Below, piece by piece: positions 12,846 to 24,681 of a stretch of 64,000 nucleotides of DNA. The number at the start of each line of letters is the position of its first letter. The stretch's first letter is position 1. The notes beneath the pieces are model-generated. The model saw only the letters and a list, made by a program, of their open reading frames with translations, did no database searches and was not told the origin of the DNA. The stretch is from Chrysopilus asiliformis. Its lineage: Eukaryota; Arthropoda; Insecta; Diptera; Rhagionidae. Where the stretch lies: the NCBI GenBank assembly GCA_964034945.1, contig OZ035960.1:11536457-11600456 (forward strand), given 5' to 3'. A program made the position numbers and the translations under genes.

Positions 12846-13014
12846 ACTGGTATTCCGTAACTTGATTCAAGCGTTTGTATCGAGTTACAAGAACAAGGGG
12901 TGTTTGCTATCTCGGTTTCTCTCTATCATTTATTTCGGTCAAAACAGAGACAGCGAATACTTCTTGTTCTTCTAACTCGAAACAAACGCTTGAAACAAGT
13001 TACGGAATATCACT
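12846..13014. mobile_element. Fold-back element with 5-bp CCAGG duplication
   Basis: The element is nearly all inverted repeat. The left arm begins ACTGGTATTCCGTAACTTG and the right arm, read on the minus strand, AGTGATATTCCGTAACTTG. Pairing continues through CAAGCGTTTGT and beyond. It is bracketed by CCAGG at 12841-12845 and 13015-13019. The superfamily is not resolved. Confidence 0.6.
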
Positions 13015-13019
13015 CCAGG

Positions 13020-16000
13020 TTTCTGGCCACTGAAATCTACTCTACCCCTATCCACTCTTCTGTTATCTCCTACACTAGTACAATTATGTAGGTTCTTGAT
13101 TCAGTTCTTATCGTGAAATTGAACGCCTATCGACGTAATAGTCATACCAATAAATTCTACAATAACCTTTCTTTGGAATTGAAGAAGTATTTTTTGAGTT
13201 TTTTCGCCAACGTATCTCTGCTCATCCTTGAGGGATTAAAAAGCTGGTCAATAACACTGCCCAACATTTGATTACGAACCTGAATTTTGGTTGAATTCGG
13301 TGATGAGCTTTTGATGGGTTGTCTCAACAAAAAGCATTTTTCTTTATACTAAATCTCAAAAATTCGAGCGAATTCAGTCAAACTATCTCCATTCAACGAT
13401 GTCAAATTATCCCAAAAATATTGTAAAATCTTTGGTAACACAAAAAAGGTATCTTTTTTTGTCATGTAGTCGTTTAAGACACGCAATCTCACCGACAAAA
13501 AATTTAAGAAGCATCAAAAATTCATAAAATTATCACATTTCGATGTAGATCAAGAAATTTTTAATAGACTTTTTTTTTAGATAAAGTTATGAAATTAGAT
13601 AGCATCATAGCTTCGTACTTGATTAAATAAATAACTTCCGGGCAATAATTTAGAAAGTAACTTCGATCGCATACGAAATGATGTCCTTTGTACATGTCTT
13701 TTACACGTGTGCTAACATTTTATTTTGGAGTATCTTTCGAACCTAATCCAAATACAAATGCGTATACCACAGTTTCGGTCAGGTCAATTTTATTAAAACA
13801 AATTATGTTGTTCTAGTAGGTTATTTGAAGGGATCTAAAATATATCCTTTCCAGCAACCAAAATGTTTTGTCACGTCCTTCTTTTTCATAAAAGCACGCC
13901 AACGATAACGACCGGCCCAAAAGGGTATTTGCCAAAAGAACTATAAACATATAGTAATATGTTTACTACACATCCATACAGTGTACTTGGATATAGATGA
14001 TTTTTAAGATAGATTTTTCTGCTCAACATATATATGTAAATAAATATCGAATGTTGTATAATATGCCTATATGGGGAAGAATTTTTAAGGATGAATGGCC
14101 ACGTACAACACTGAAGGGCTCTTAATCATTGGAATAAAGAAATACCCACGCATTTATATAATAAAAAAACATTGGAAAAAGGGGATATTTCAATAAATTT
14201 CCTTTTTTTTATATTTCTTGCAGATCAATTGTCTTCCAAGAGGTTGTCGTCTATCGCTCTGCTGCCCAAAAAAAGATAAAGTCTGAGAAATAAAACGAAA
14301 TAAGTATAAAAGCTAGCTGGCCTATAGCTCAAAACGGGGAAAAAAATAAACAGGATATTTATATAAAAAAAAAAGGAACGGGCAGATCCATATTGCTTGT
14401 ATGAGGAAGAAAAATTGTCAACGTCATCAATAATCGAAGGGACAAACGCGAAAAACCGCTTGAAACTAAACCAACAAAAAAAAAGCAGAGAAAAACGGAA
14501 AAACTCACAGAAAAGAAAAAAAAACTATCGAATGTGAAAAGTGTGGGAGGGAGAAGAGCAAGAGAGAGAGATACTAAAGGCAAATGTCTTTAATCCTGTT
14601 AACACAAACCATCATCGTTCTCATCGTCCATGGCTGAATTACAAATAACTGAGTCCCATCAATGTTATTAAACGAAACAAAATATTCTCTGGATGATTTT
14701 TTCATCATTTCTGGATGTGTTCGGCACAGCAAAGTGAATATACCCAAGTGCAGGACGACTGAGGCATTTTCGTCCTTTATCCAATTTTTGTGGCACTCAT
14801 CCGATTTGATTTGATTCGATTTTTCGCCTCTCTTCGCCCATTCGGAATAGCGAATATCAAAAAGGACATGAGTCCTTCATGCGGTTACATGAAGAGTCAT
14901 GCGTTTATTCAGAAAATGTGCCCAAGAGGATGTCGTAAGTAGTTTGACTTTATTCGTTTTATTTCCATTTTAGTTTCTGTGATTTTTTTTTGTCTATTCT
15001 TGCAGACTTATAGAATTTCTATCCTATCTAGTATGGCTACAATTTAGCACAGTAGCGCTTACTAAAGCATAGCAGGAATATAGAAAATATTTACTATATC
15101 GTACAGAGAAATGTTTTTGTTGGTGGTGCTGATGTTATTGCTGTAGTTTATAGTTATTACACTTGAATAAGTTCTGAAAATATAGTTTATGCTTCGTAAG
15201 GAACTTACTTATGTAAAGCAGCTACAACATCAGCCAAAATTTCGTATGAGCCCAAAACATTTTCACTGGAAATTGTTTCATAAGTTAAGTTATTTTATGA
15301 AATTTCCGAAAAGTGAATCTTTACTCGGTCTATATAGATTGAAAACGTTTCAATTTTCCGACCCGAGATAAAGTTTTACTATAAATTACTGGTCATATCT
15401 AATAAAGATTTCGATATACTTATGTGTTGGTAGTTTGTTGCGTTGTATGACAATTCTTTTCACCCTTTGTACCCTTTGTTGTCAAAACGATGAAAGAATT
15501 AATAACTTTACTGATGAGAATTTTTTGAAAAACACGTTTAATATATAACTAAATCCATTCGAAAACCACATTTAAATAAATTAAAACGAATTCGCTTGGT
15601 TAACGCATTTTAAAATGTTTTTTCATGAGATTTCCCAAAAATGGAGAATAATTGCATTTGGTTGTAGCTATCAAAGAAGAATGTTTATCTATAACTTTTG
15701 AACACCCGACGCGGATATTTTTATCGAGATTCCGTAGCCCACTTAAAAAATTTAATTTTCAATTTTAGTTTATCTAAAAAATACTTACCCAGGAAAACAA
15801 AGACACTCAAAATTTCAAAAATAAGAAGAGAAGAATTTTAAAAATTCTAAAGATATGCGATTTGCTCCGCTGTGAGCTCTCAAAAGATAAAAAAAAATAA
15901 CAAGATATTTTCTTAAAACAATTTCATCCACTATCGGAAATTGCGCAATAAAAGACATGCACTAAAGAACAAAGTCACAAATCTCCTACTTAAATTATGT

Positions 16001-16189
16001 AAGATTACCTTGGTCTTTGCCGCGTTAAAGTTTTTTTGCAGAAGTTTTATGCACCAAAAACAGAAAAATAACTTTAAAACTTTTGAAAAAAGAAGTCGGT
16101 ATACCTTCAGATTTTCCGTATCAAATTTTGAACTTCTGAAACCAGAATTTTTCGAAGGAGAAATGGGAAACAAGATATTTGTATTATCC
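13020..16189. other. Non-coding, no gene seen
   Basis: At 14340-14580 the plus strand is strongly purine-rich (long A runs with GAGAGAGAG near 14565). No protein domain, RNA or transposon end was recognised. Degenerate dispersed-repeat text begins around 15780 and continues to the element at 16270. Confidence 0.45.
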
Positions 16190-16269
16190 TTACAAGACCA
16201 TCCGTTTCGAATTTTGAAATTCTGTTACGGGATTCTAGATATGCGACCCCAAAAACCCCCTAAAACCAG

Positions 16270-17009
16270 GGCATCAATCATGTAAAGAGACGCAGACACG
16301 AATTTGCGTCTTTCATTATGAAAAGCAATCGTGTATGGCGACGCGTCGTTGCATACTAGCGACGCGTCTTTTCGTTCAGCGACACAGTTCGAGGCGTCGC
16401 TCAGCGTCATTTCGTCTGTCATTTCACAATGGAGGAACCAAAGTAAATAAAAGTTTTTGTATTTAAATTATAATACATTTATGTTTTTTTAGGAAGATAA
16501 CGAGTGAAAAACAGTGGGAAACCCTTGTAAGGTTTATGGAGGAAAATAGTGCCTTAGCGAGGGGCGCGTTTGACACTGGTGCCTCCGGCAACAAAAAGAA
16601 AAAAACTTTTGTGGGAGGATTTGATTTTTATTCACTTCAAGCAAAAAGTCTTTTAATTATACACTACGGTTTTGAGATGAGCTGGAACGGATCATTTTTG
16701 TCCCTTTAGAACCTGCGAACAACTCGTAATTCGCTTTTTTCTGATGAACTTAACATAAAATTAATTTCAGCTAATCCAAACATTTTTATTTTGACGTTTC
16801 TGTAGCAAGATGCTTGTAGTGAGCAAAACTGGTCCGTATTGTGCACTCGGAGAGCTTTATTTAGCATGACCTATAATTGATTTAAGAAATTCAATCCATT
16901 GAACGGTCAAACTTTTTAGTGTCGCGATACACGATTAGAAAAACGTGTCGCGTCGATGTCGCCGTCTCAGCTCAAAGACGGAGACGCGTCTCGTTACACG
17001 ATTGATGCC
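16270..17009 (+). mobile_element. PIF/Harbinger-like element with CAG duplication
   Basis: Perfect inverted ends GGCATCAATC and GATTGATGCC lie immediately inside CAG at 16267-16269 and 17010-17012. GACGC-rich sub-terminal sequence is repeated on both sides. The 740-bp element keeps only the first part of a Myb/SANT-like gene and no transposase. A three-base duplication and a Myb-like companion gene are hallmarks of PIF/Harbinger. A CWG target has been reported for some Harbinger families, which would fit CAG. Confidence 0.72.
16429..16709 (+). pseudogene. Truncated Myb/SANT-like DNA-binding gene of a Harbinger element
   Basis: The frame is join(16429-16442, 16493-16709), with an inferred 50-base intron from GTAAAT to TTTTTTAG. 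The spliced product is 76 residues, beginning MEEPKKITSEKQWETLVRFM and continuing EENSALARG. That is the first helix and start of the second in the Myb/SANT-like domain that accompanies insect Harbinger transposases. After ARG the homology stops and the frame runs through unrelated residues to a stop at 16707-16709, consistent with an internal deletion. In an intact element the full protein is thought to bind element ends and assist the transposase in the nucleus. The splice is supported because the unspliced ATG frame stops after five codons while the spliced one enters the conserved motif. Expression is unknown. Confidence 0.65.
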
Positions 17010-17012
17010 CAG

Positions 17013-18136
17013 TCCTACCGAGAAAAAAAGGGAAAAATGATATTTGCGTTAGTTTTCCAGGACCTTCCGTTTCGAATTTTGAAATTCTAACACCAAATTC
17101 ATGCGACTCCGAAAACCAGCCTCCCAACGGGATATACCAACCCCAACCACCTTGAAAATACCAAACCCCTATCTAGCCTAATTTACCCCCATAGGGATGT
17201 AATTTAGATCAACTCCGTCTTCACAAAAACCATTTTGAAAAATCTTGGTTTAATTTTTTGAAGAATTTTCAATGCGAATATTTCTTTGTGAATTTTTTTT
17301 TATGGGTATCTTGGAGTTAGCCAACTCAGAATCCTGGGAAAAAAAATTGAACTTTGGGCTTTAGGGGAAAGATTCAAAAAAAAAATCGCTAACCTCCCAA
17401 CCATTTCTGGGTTCGCACGCCCCAGAAAAGGTGACTTTGCGTCAAAAAATAACCTCAGAATCGTCTTCTACGGTTCAATTTTTTTCTAAACGTGGATTTT
17501 TTTTGCGAAATGAAAATCTATGCACTCGAGGGTTAAACATGGTTGATGGACGGCAAGTTTTTGCAGCAAAATAAGCTATAATTTATTATCGTGGAACGTT
17601 TTTTTTTTGTTTTTGGCTTATAGTTTTTAATTAAAAAGAAATTTTCCCCGCATTTTGCCAGAATTTTCTAAATGCTGAATGTTTTTCTATTTTATAATGC
17701 TGCTTCAAAATAAATATTTTTAATGACTGGCCTTAAAAACTTTATTTATGCCATCTATTCTTATCGGCTAAAAGATTTATATACATCGTAACTCTTTTAC
17801 TATTTAATCTCCCACTATTCTGTCCTAAACGGAAGTGGCAGTGAACTAAAATAATAAAAGTCGAACGATCAGTTTTCGATAGGACCAAATTCGTCTAAAG
17901 GGTAAAATTCATAGTCGAAAGCTGAAAGTTTTGTTTCCCATTTCGAATACTCTCGAACAGTGGTTGCCAACATTTTTACCTTCCTTTCTCAAAATTTAGA
18001 GTTATAAAAGGATCAACGACTCAGTTTCTCGATTGTTTCGATAGATTCCTACATTGGTATTGCAAATCTCGCTGAAAATTAAAATGCGCCGAAGGAAATT
18101 TTTTAAAAATTCGACTCAAACTAAAAAATTACAAAA
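17013..18136. other. Non-coding, dispersed repeat at about 17040-17120
   Basis: The stretch 17050-17115 (CCTTCCGTTTCGAATTTTGA and following) matches the dispersed repeat seen at 1440, 6780, 16195 and 54690. The rest shows no gene. Confidence 0.45.
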
Positions 18137-18225
18137 GAAATGCTCCGCAGGTAAAATTTTTCATCAGAAATGCTCCTCAGGTAAAATTTTTCATCAGAAA
18201 TGCTCCGCAGGTAAAATTTTTGTTG
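18137..18225 (+). repeat. 30-bp tandem repeat, three copies
   Basis: The unit contains TGCTCCGCAGGTAAAATTTT and repeats with a period of exactly 30 at 18141, 18171 and 18201. Because 30 is a multiple of three, it makes an in-frame peptide repeat (CSAGKIFHQK) in a short frame, which I treat as incidental. Confidence 0.85.
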
Positions 18226-20299
18226 CCAAGTTAAAGTTCTTCTTTTAAATAGCTTGCCTTTACATTTCTGATTTCAAAGAAAAAATTTATTTCATAATAA
18301 ATCGTAGCATACATCGTCACCGTCCTAAAATATTTGGCGACCCCACCCCGCGGACCACTGGTTGGGAAACAGTGCTTTAGAATTACGTTGCGTATCCACA
18401 TAGAATACACTGCAACAAATTGGATCAATCAATTTCGTTATACTCGTATATAAGGAAACTAATTTTGTTTTAGAAGCCTTTCTCGAATGATGGTTGTTAC
18501 GTTCTAAGTAGGAAATTGTTTAATTTTTTTTAGCTTGTTGGTACAAGAATCCTAATTAATGCCCAATAAAATCCCTAAACATCTACTAAAATATACTTAA
18601 CGGCTGTGCCATTCCATACGAAAAACTCGTACCGATGTAAATTAATAAACTGCTATCGTCTTTAGCGCCCATCTTTGTTTCTTCATCGTCAACTATTATA
18701 CTACTGTTTCTATTTCTTCCTATTTTCTTGTCGGATAATCATAAAATTTAACGATTCATAAAATAACTTCATTAAGTCCACGGTCTCAAATAAATTAAAG
18801 ATTGTCCTTAAATGGGGATCAGTTGACACCAGAACTTGGATTTTTACTTGGCTACCAGTTGGTTAACATTTTATCCCTTCTAACGCAAAAATACAAGTTC
18901 ACGCCAGCTATAGTGTTATAGCGAATATACAAAACCATTTTACGATATACATCTAAACAGCTTAGGTACAGAGTAGATGATACTCTCTAGCAATGTGAAA
19001 ATATGTGACTGTATAAACCATAATACATCCTTCGCCTCATTTAAAGTAGCAAATCCGTAGTCAAGTGCTGTGCCTCGGTTCACTTAATATCTGGAAAAAT
19101 GGTGACATGAAGGGAAAACCAGAGTCCTTTTAGGTATTTATGCCATTCCGTGTTATAAATATATTTGGCTGGCCAGAATCACTGAAATGTATAAAACGGC
19201 AGATAAATATATAGAATTACACAGTTATTCTTTAAGATGAGGATGAAACACCAGATCCCAACCCTTATTATGGTTTAAGAATGCCATCTGAAATTGCTCC
19301 AGAGAATTAAATTACATTTTCGTGTCTTCGCCCATTTTCCTAACCGCCGTAACCTTGTCTGTGCTCAAAGGCGTCCAAGAATGACAAAATAATTAAACAT
19401 TCGCCTTGAGTTTACTATTTCGTCCTTTTAGCGGTCGGTTGTCTTATGCCGGCCATACTATGACGGACCAGGATAATAATTTTTTGAAATTTTCTCCTTT
19501 TTTTTTTAAACACGATTCTATGCTTTTCTAAATTACACTTTGGCATCACAGTTGCAAAAACTCTCAACTCTATATTCATAAAATGAAATTGGAAGATTTT
19601 CATGAGTCTAAGTCAATGACATTTATGTGATGATGTACAACAACAAAATGAACAATTGTGGTTGGCGGGACACCACAACTTGGATTCTCTAATTTGAATT
19701 CAAATGTCTAAGTGAAAAATTATGGAAATTTTAGAGTTGAATATTTAATGCAACCTTTTTAACAAACCGCATTTGTCAGCTTCACCATGGATTTTTTTTT
19801 CCATTTTCTCTAATGCGGTTGCCTTTATTTACATTCAACAAAATGAAGAATTCTAAATGCATTAGGGTGTTATGCATTATCCTGTAGAATAAAATTCAAC
19901 GGTCGAGAAGAATAGATTGAAATATCTTTGAAATTAGCATTTTTTATTAAATTATTGATTTCAATTTGATGCAATTGACTTTTACTTCTATAATATAACT
20001 AGAATGTGGACCCATCGTTACCAGGTAAAAAATTGAGAAAATATAATTAACCCTACAGAGCCTTCGGCGTAAAATTTTCAAAATGCTGTCTCTAAATTCG
20101 TAACGAACGACTTAAAAAACCACTAATTTTACTAGTTTTACTACAAAAAATGTAGTTTTAGGTAGTTTTACTAAAAAAAATGTGCGAAAATAGGATATTT
20201 GTGTTATACTTACAGGACCTCCTGTGCAAACGGCACTAAATCGTTGATGGATGTTCAAAACCTCAAATTTTTTGGATTTTTGTGCAAAACTACATAATA
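18226..20299. other. Non-coding, old repeat around 19990-20299
   Basis: No gene is supported. The last 300 bases belong to the old repeat that also occurs near 1230 and 1960-2100. At 20224-20236 is GTGCAAACGGCAC next to TAAA, resembling the right end of the MITE at 35232-35358, but no partner end was found. Confidence 0.45.
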
Positions 20300-20691
20300 G
20301 TTGCGTTTTTTTAATGTTCTGAAGCAGTTCAGAACAAGCTTTCCATACAAAATCCTGCACCACCTTTTCATCTCGAACAGCGCTTGGAACAAAGGGAAAT
20401 TTTATACGGTAATGTACGGTAATGAAATGCTGCTAACTTCAACATAATAAATCTGACATTTTATTCTCAATTGAGGTTTTTGTGTTGGTGGTTCGTTGGT
20501 TCTGTTAGATAGCGAAATAGTTTTAATCATGGGAGATAGCGAATCGTGATAATATCAAGAAAATGTAGCAGTAACGGCATACTGATGTAACCAACGTGAA
20601 GTTAGTTGCCATTCGAATTCGATGAAATTTCCCACTTACTCTGGATCGTTTTTCTAATGTTCTGTGTTCTAGAACATTAAAAAAACGCAAC
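20300..20691 (+). mobile_element. TA-target element (GTTGCGTTTTTTTAATG ends), deleted copy
   Basis: Inverted ends GTTGCGTTTTTTTAATGTTC are flanked by TA at 20298-20299 and 20692-20693. The related sequence at 1960-2100 lacks the insertion and carries a single TA there, which supports the boundaries. This 392-bp copy retains the ATGGGAGATAGCGAATCGTG start of a gene that is longer in the copy at 21103-22866. Confidence 0.72.
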
Positions 20692-21300
20692 TAATGATAG
20701 CTTTCAATTAAAATAGATATTATTTAAATTGGATCAGTAGAACTCCATAACCAAGGATGTATGAAAATCCATTGAGACGACAAGCTTTAGTGTTGCCAGA
20801 AAGACTTTCAAGTTTAAGCAAAATTAAATTTATTTCAAGTTTTCCAGAAAATATGCTACTAATTTCTCCACCACTCCTCTCTCCCATTTTGAGTTAGTTT
20901 GGAAGCTCATGGCCTGACAAATTACTGACTGCCAATACGTCCCTTTTATTGCGTGTTTAATAGCTTTAGCCCACTATAAGAACAAATGGTTTGAAAATTG
21001 AACAAATGTAAGAAATAGTGATTTGTGGAAAAGAAATTGGACTATTGATATGAAAACTGCGCAAAATGTTGGCCAGAGAAAAGTAATATTGTAATAATAA
21101 TAGTTGTGTTTTTTTAATGTTCTGAACCCGATCAGAACAAGCTTTTCATACAAAATCCTGCACCAGCTTTTCAGCTCGAACAGCGTTTGGAACAAAGGGA
21201 AATTTTATACGGTAATGTACGGTAATGAAATGCTGCTAACTTCAACGTAATAATTCTGACATTTGATTTTCAATTGAAGAATTTCTGTTGGAATTTAAAC

Positions 21301-21670
21301 ATGGGAGATAGCGAATCGTGAGTAAAATATAAAATTAAAAATACTTTTTTATAATATTTTGATTTAAAGTGTACGCCGCATATGGCAGCATAATGAGACT
21401 AGAGCACTGCTGGATTGCTACTCTCGCCGGCCGGAAAGAAGAATTTGAAAATTCAAGAAGAATGAAATTTGCCTTCCAGAATATGTTCGAAGATTTGACA
21501 TCTTTAAATATTTTAGCAAGAACTACTGTTGGGGCGCTCGAAAACTTTTTTGCGTGTATAAATCTGCAAAGGACAACAAGTCAAGAACGGTCGCAGCGCC
21601 AGCGGTTTATCCATTCTGTGACAGGCTTATTTACATGTACATTCATTTTTGTCAGTACAAACTAAAACCA
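21301..21670 (+). pseudogene. Decayed Myb/SANT-like (trihelix) gene of a transposon
   Basis: An ATG at 21301 gives MGDSES, followed by a plausible intron (donor GTGAGT at 21318, acceptor AAAG ending 21369). The next exon reads VRRIWQHNETRALLDCYS. A one-base shift then moves to the frame GRKEEFENSRRMKFAFQNMF, and after more damage a third frame reads KDNKSRTVAAPAVYPF near 21575-21620. The order W..NET..LL..Y, then KxxFxxxRxKKxAF, then DNKS..T and a P-F motif is that of the Myb/SANT-like trihelix DNA-binding proteins common in insect DNA transposons. Frameshifts and the following insertion make it non-functional. The family call is from memory of motif spacing, not from a search. Confidence 0.5.
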
Positions 21671-21685
21671 AAATAATCAAAGCTG

Positions 21686-22640
21686 TGTTTTTACTTTCTT
21701 CTACGGAGTATAATAAAGTATTGTATTCATGAAAAATTTCGACCTCTTAATTTTGCCTAAAAAACATTTCCCGATCACTCCTGAGTCGATTGGAGTCATA
21801 TTAAAAAAATGTCTTTCTGTCTGTCAGTCTGTCAGTCTGTCTGTCAGTCTGTCTGTCAGTCTGTCTGTCAGTCTGTGTACAAGATTTCTCAAAAACTAAT
21901 AGAGCTAGCGCCATGAAATTTTATAGGCATGTTGGGTCCTGATATGGGACGATCCTATCAACTTTTGGTGGAAATCCGTTAACCGGAAGTATCCAAAATG
22001 GCGGTTTTTCAAAAATCGCAATTTCGTTTTTCTCGATTTACTCCCAAACTACGCGTTTTTTAGTGGCCTTAAGTATGACAAAACTTGGAGAAAATAAAAT
22101 TTCCCACACTTTTGTCTTTAGCTATAACTCGATATCTCCACCTGTTATCGAGATAAACCGTTATTTCCAAAAAAAACAGTTTTTTGCGATTATCTCGAAA
22201 ACTAACGGGTTTTTGCTGACTGAATGTATGAAGTGAATTAATGAGAATGGCATTCTGCACAATTTTGTTTCTTACCGTTATCCGTTATCTTTTACCGTTA
22301 TTGAGATATTTTCATTAATATGTAAAAAATCATATGTTTGCGAATAATTTGCAAACTAAAGGTTTTACGACAAATCACTTCAAAGAATAATTAAAGATGT
22401 TAACATTTTCTACATTTTTGCCATTTACCGTAAATTGATATCTTTTACAGTTCTCAAGTTATCTCAAATTTTGTACGTTTTTGATATTTTTGAATAAACC
22501 AAGAATTTATTGGGAGGTCGTCTTAGGTTGACAACGCGACAGGGCTCTAGCGTAAATTGCGCAGGGTCGTAGATTTCGTAGAAGAAAGTTTTGTGTTGAC
22601 CACAACTGATATTTTTTTTAAATTTATGTATCTCGAATGA
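21686..22640 (+). mobile_element. ~0.95-kb repeat with GTCTGTCA core, copy 1
   Basis: The copy starts TTTTACTTTCTTCTACGGAG and ends AGAAAGTTTTGTGTTGACC...TGATATTTTTTTT. ACTTTCTTCTAC near the start is repeated as its inverse near the other end. A (GTCTGTCA)n tract lies at about 21810-21878. Further on, several ATTATCGAGATA-type phrases recur. A nearly full inverse copy lies at 46733-47657 and a broken one spans 49010-51050. Sub-terminal inverted repeats plus a microsatellite core again suggest a Helentron-like element, as inference. Confidence 0.65.
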
Positions 22641-23101
22641 CAATTTCGATAAACGCAAGATAAAACAAAACGAATTAACTTCGCACTTTTTAAAGTTTCG
22701 GATTTAAATTAATTATTTTCATGTCATAATTTGAAAAAATACAACAGTAACGGCCTACTGATGTAACAAACGTGAAGTTAGTTCCGATTGAACTTGATGA
22801 AATTTCCCTCTTACTCTGGATCGTTTTTTTAATGTTCTCTGTTTTAGAACATTAAAAAAACACAACTAATATTGCTTTCACTATCGAATAGAAAAGTTAC
22901 ACCAAAAATATTTTTCGAGCAAAGGGCACTGAATTTAAAAATCAAATGGCGGTAAATTAAAAATTTGAACTTTTTGTCATAATTATCGAAATTTCAGTTT
23001 TATTGTTTACAGAATATTAGACGAGTTGAGAAGAATATTTATTTTTTCTAAGCGTTTGTTCGCCCAAAAAACTTATGTGAAAATTTGGTTTTAAAAGTTA
23101 A

Positions 23102-23440
23102 GATGCCGCTCCACATGAGAGTAAATGCCAGCGAGAACCTTTCGATAGCAGCTACTCGCAAATGGGCACGTCTCTGAGAGTCGCTCGCAGAAACTCGGAA
23201 AAACTCGCGAGCTGTCAAAAGTGATTCTACTCTCTAGTCGACAGGTTTCCACTGAACTCTCGGAGAGTAGCTCGCCAGATACGAACGGCGTTTGAATTTC
23301 GCTAGTGGCTCTCGAGAACGCTGAAAGCTAGAAGCTCGATTTAGCTAGTAGCGATAGAAAAATCGCCGAAATTAACTCTCAAATGGACAACCTCCTGGAA
23401 GTTTTTGAGAGTTACTTGCGTATTTACTCATGTGGTGCGT
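23102..23440. mobile_element. TGCCGCTCCACATGAG MITE, copy 2, right end truncated
   Basis: It is preceded by TTAA at 23098-23101 and begins GATGCCGCTCCACATGAGAG. Sequence tracks the copy at 7115-7498 with a deletion inside, then degrades at TTTACTCATGTGGTGCG so that the right TTAA is lost. Confidence 0.65.
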
Positions 23441-23920
23441 ATTCACTAGTGCTTATTCACTAATAAAAGCCACGATGATCCTTAGCATCTTTTAAAGTCA
23501 CTAGAATAATCGGCGAATATATTTGAATTAATTTTACTTTATTTTTTGTCTTGTTATTCCGCATTTTCACACAATTTCGATTTTAGATTGCATAAATATT
23601 AATTATTTTTCTCTTTTTTAATTAATCGTTCCACAAATGCATCATTTGCCCCACCATTTTCCAAAAATCACTCACAATACGCAATTTTCATTCAAATTTC
23701 AAACGCGTCTGAAAGTAGAAAGTAGGTCTACTCCAAGCGTCAGGGCTCTTCGAAGCGTCAAGGCGAAGCGCCATTATAAATCGTTCCATAGTTAGCCACG
23801 GGTTTTACTTTTGAAGCGTCGAAATGTCAAAGCTTACGCACGCCTTGACGGGTCATTGTGTTTTCGCTATTAAGAACACGAATTTACAAAAAAACGTAAG
23901 TTTTTCGCGCATTGGTCTTA
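23441..23920. other. Non-coding, short inverted words
   Basis: No gene is seen. Words such as AAGCGTCAAGGCG (near 23754) and their complement CGCCTTGACG (near 23844) occur, hinting at another small inverted repeat whose edges I cannot fix. Confidence 0.4.
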
Positions 23921-24400
23921 CACAGGGACTACATTGACTTTTATTTCTGGTATACCAGCTGGTAAGCCTTTTAGTCGCAATCTGTCAAATTTGTTTGGTG
24001 GGCAAATTCTGGTAAAACAGTTCAGTAGGCGAAATGTCAGTGAGCAGGAAACAACAAATTATGCTTGCCAAAATATTGGCTTTAAAACGTCTGGAAAACA
24101 ACTAATCTACCCTTTGCCCTCTCAAATCGACTCTATTGTAATATCTAGAATGTGTATTCCATTCAAAATTCCTTTTCTCGTAAAATATTGATAAGCTCCC
24201 ATATATCTTTTCTCGAAAATTTAGTTTCCGCCATTTTAATTTGCTCGCTTGTCAGAATCTGGTATACCAGCGCTGTCTACGAAAATGGTATACCAGCACT
24301 GTCTTACCAGAAAAACTGGTAAACCAGATTGGTCCACATTGGCTTTTTAGCAGACAGTTTTGCTGGTACACCAGAAATAAAAGTAAATGTAGTCCCTGTG
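23921..24400. mobile_element. TTA-target MITE with CTGGTATACCAG palindromes, copy 1
   Basis: TTA at 23918-23920 and 24401-24403 flanks inverted ends CACAGGGACTACATT and, from the right, CACAGGGACTACATT. Inside, CTGGTATACCAG or one-base variants occur at least five times, close to both ends. A 3-bp TTA duplication fits PIF/Harbinger. The inverse copy is 48394-48852. The open frames 23934-24191 and 24241-24513 come from the element. Confidence 0.75.
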
Positions 24401-24661
24401 TTACATTCGAGAACTTACGTCAATTTTTAGTACAATTTTGTTCTGAAATTGTCGCTCTCTTCCTTATCACTTTAAGCTCAATTTTCAGATCATTTGTTCT
24501 TATAGTGGGCTAGGCATATAATGGAGAGTATTAAAGATGCGTCTTAAATAAGTTTTTTTTAACTGAAATTCACTTTTAAATCTATTGTGTTTCTTATATG
24601 TTTATTTACTCTAAATTTATTTCAAATGAAATTCAAATCTCTTAAGTTTTTCTAAAAAAAA

Positions 24662-24681
24662 GTACTTTTCTTGTATTTCAG
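24662..24681 (+). other. Probable splice acceptor of neuroligin exon A
   Basis: A pyrimidine-rich tract (GTACTTTTCTTGTATTTCAG, 24662-24681) ends in CAG and is followed by an open frame reading NYECLKADK without a stop for 843 codons. No donor for the upstream intron was found, so a transcription start nearby remains possible. Confidence 0.55.

Larger units (their letters stand above)
21103..22866 (+). mobile_element. TA-target element, longer copy carrying a trihelix gene remnant
   Basis: The ends match the copy at 20300-20691 (GTTGTGTTTTTTTAATGTTC and its inverse) and TA flanks both sides (21101-21102 and 22867-22868). It holds a decayed SANT/trihelix gene at 21301-21670. Another repeat (about 21686-22640) has inserted into it, so the apparent length of 1764 bp overstates the original by about 0.95 kb. 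Confidence 0.7.

Noticed and set aside
18137..18225. Possible CRISPR-like or protein-repeat array
   Set aside because: Units are contiguous with no unique spacers, there are only three, and the surrounding genome is an animal one.
20224..20236. Second copy of the 127-bp TAA MITE
   Set aside because: Only one end-like sequence is present and no partner was found within a plausible distance.
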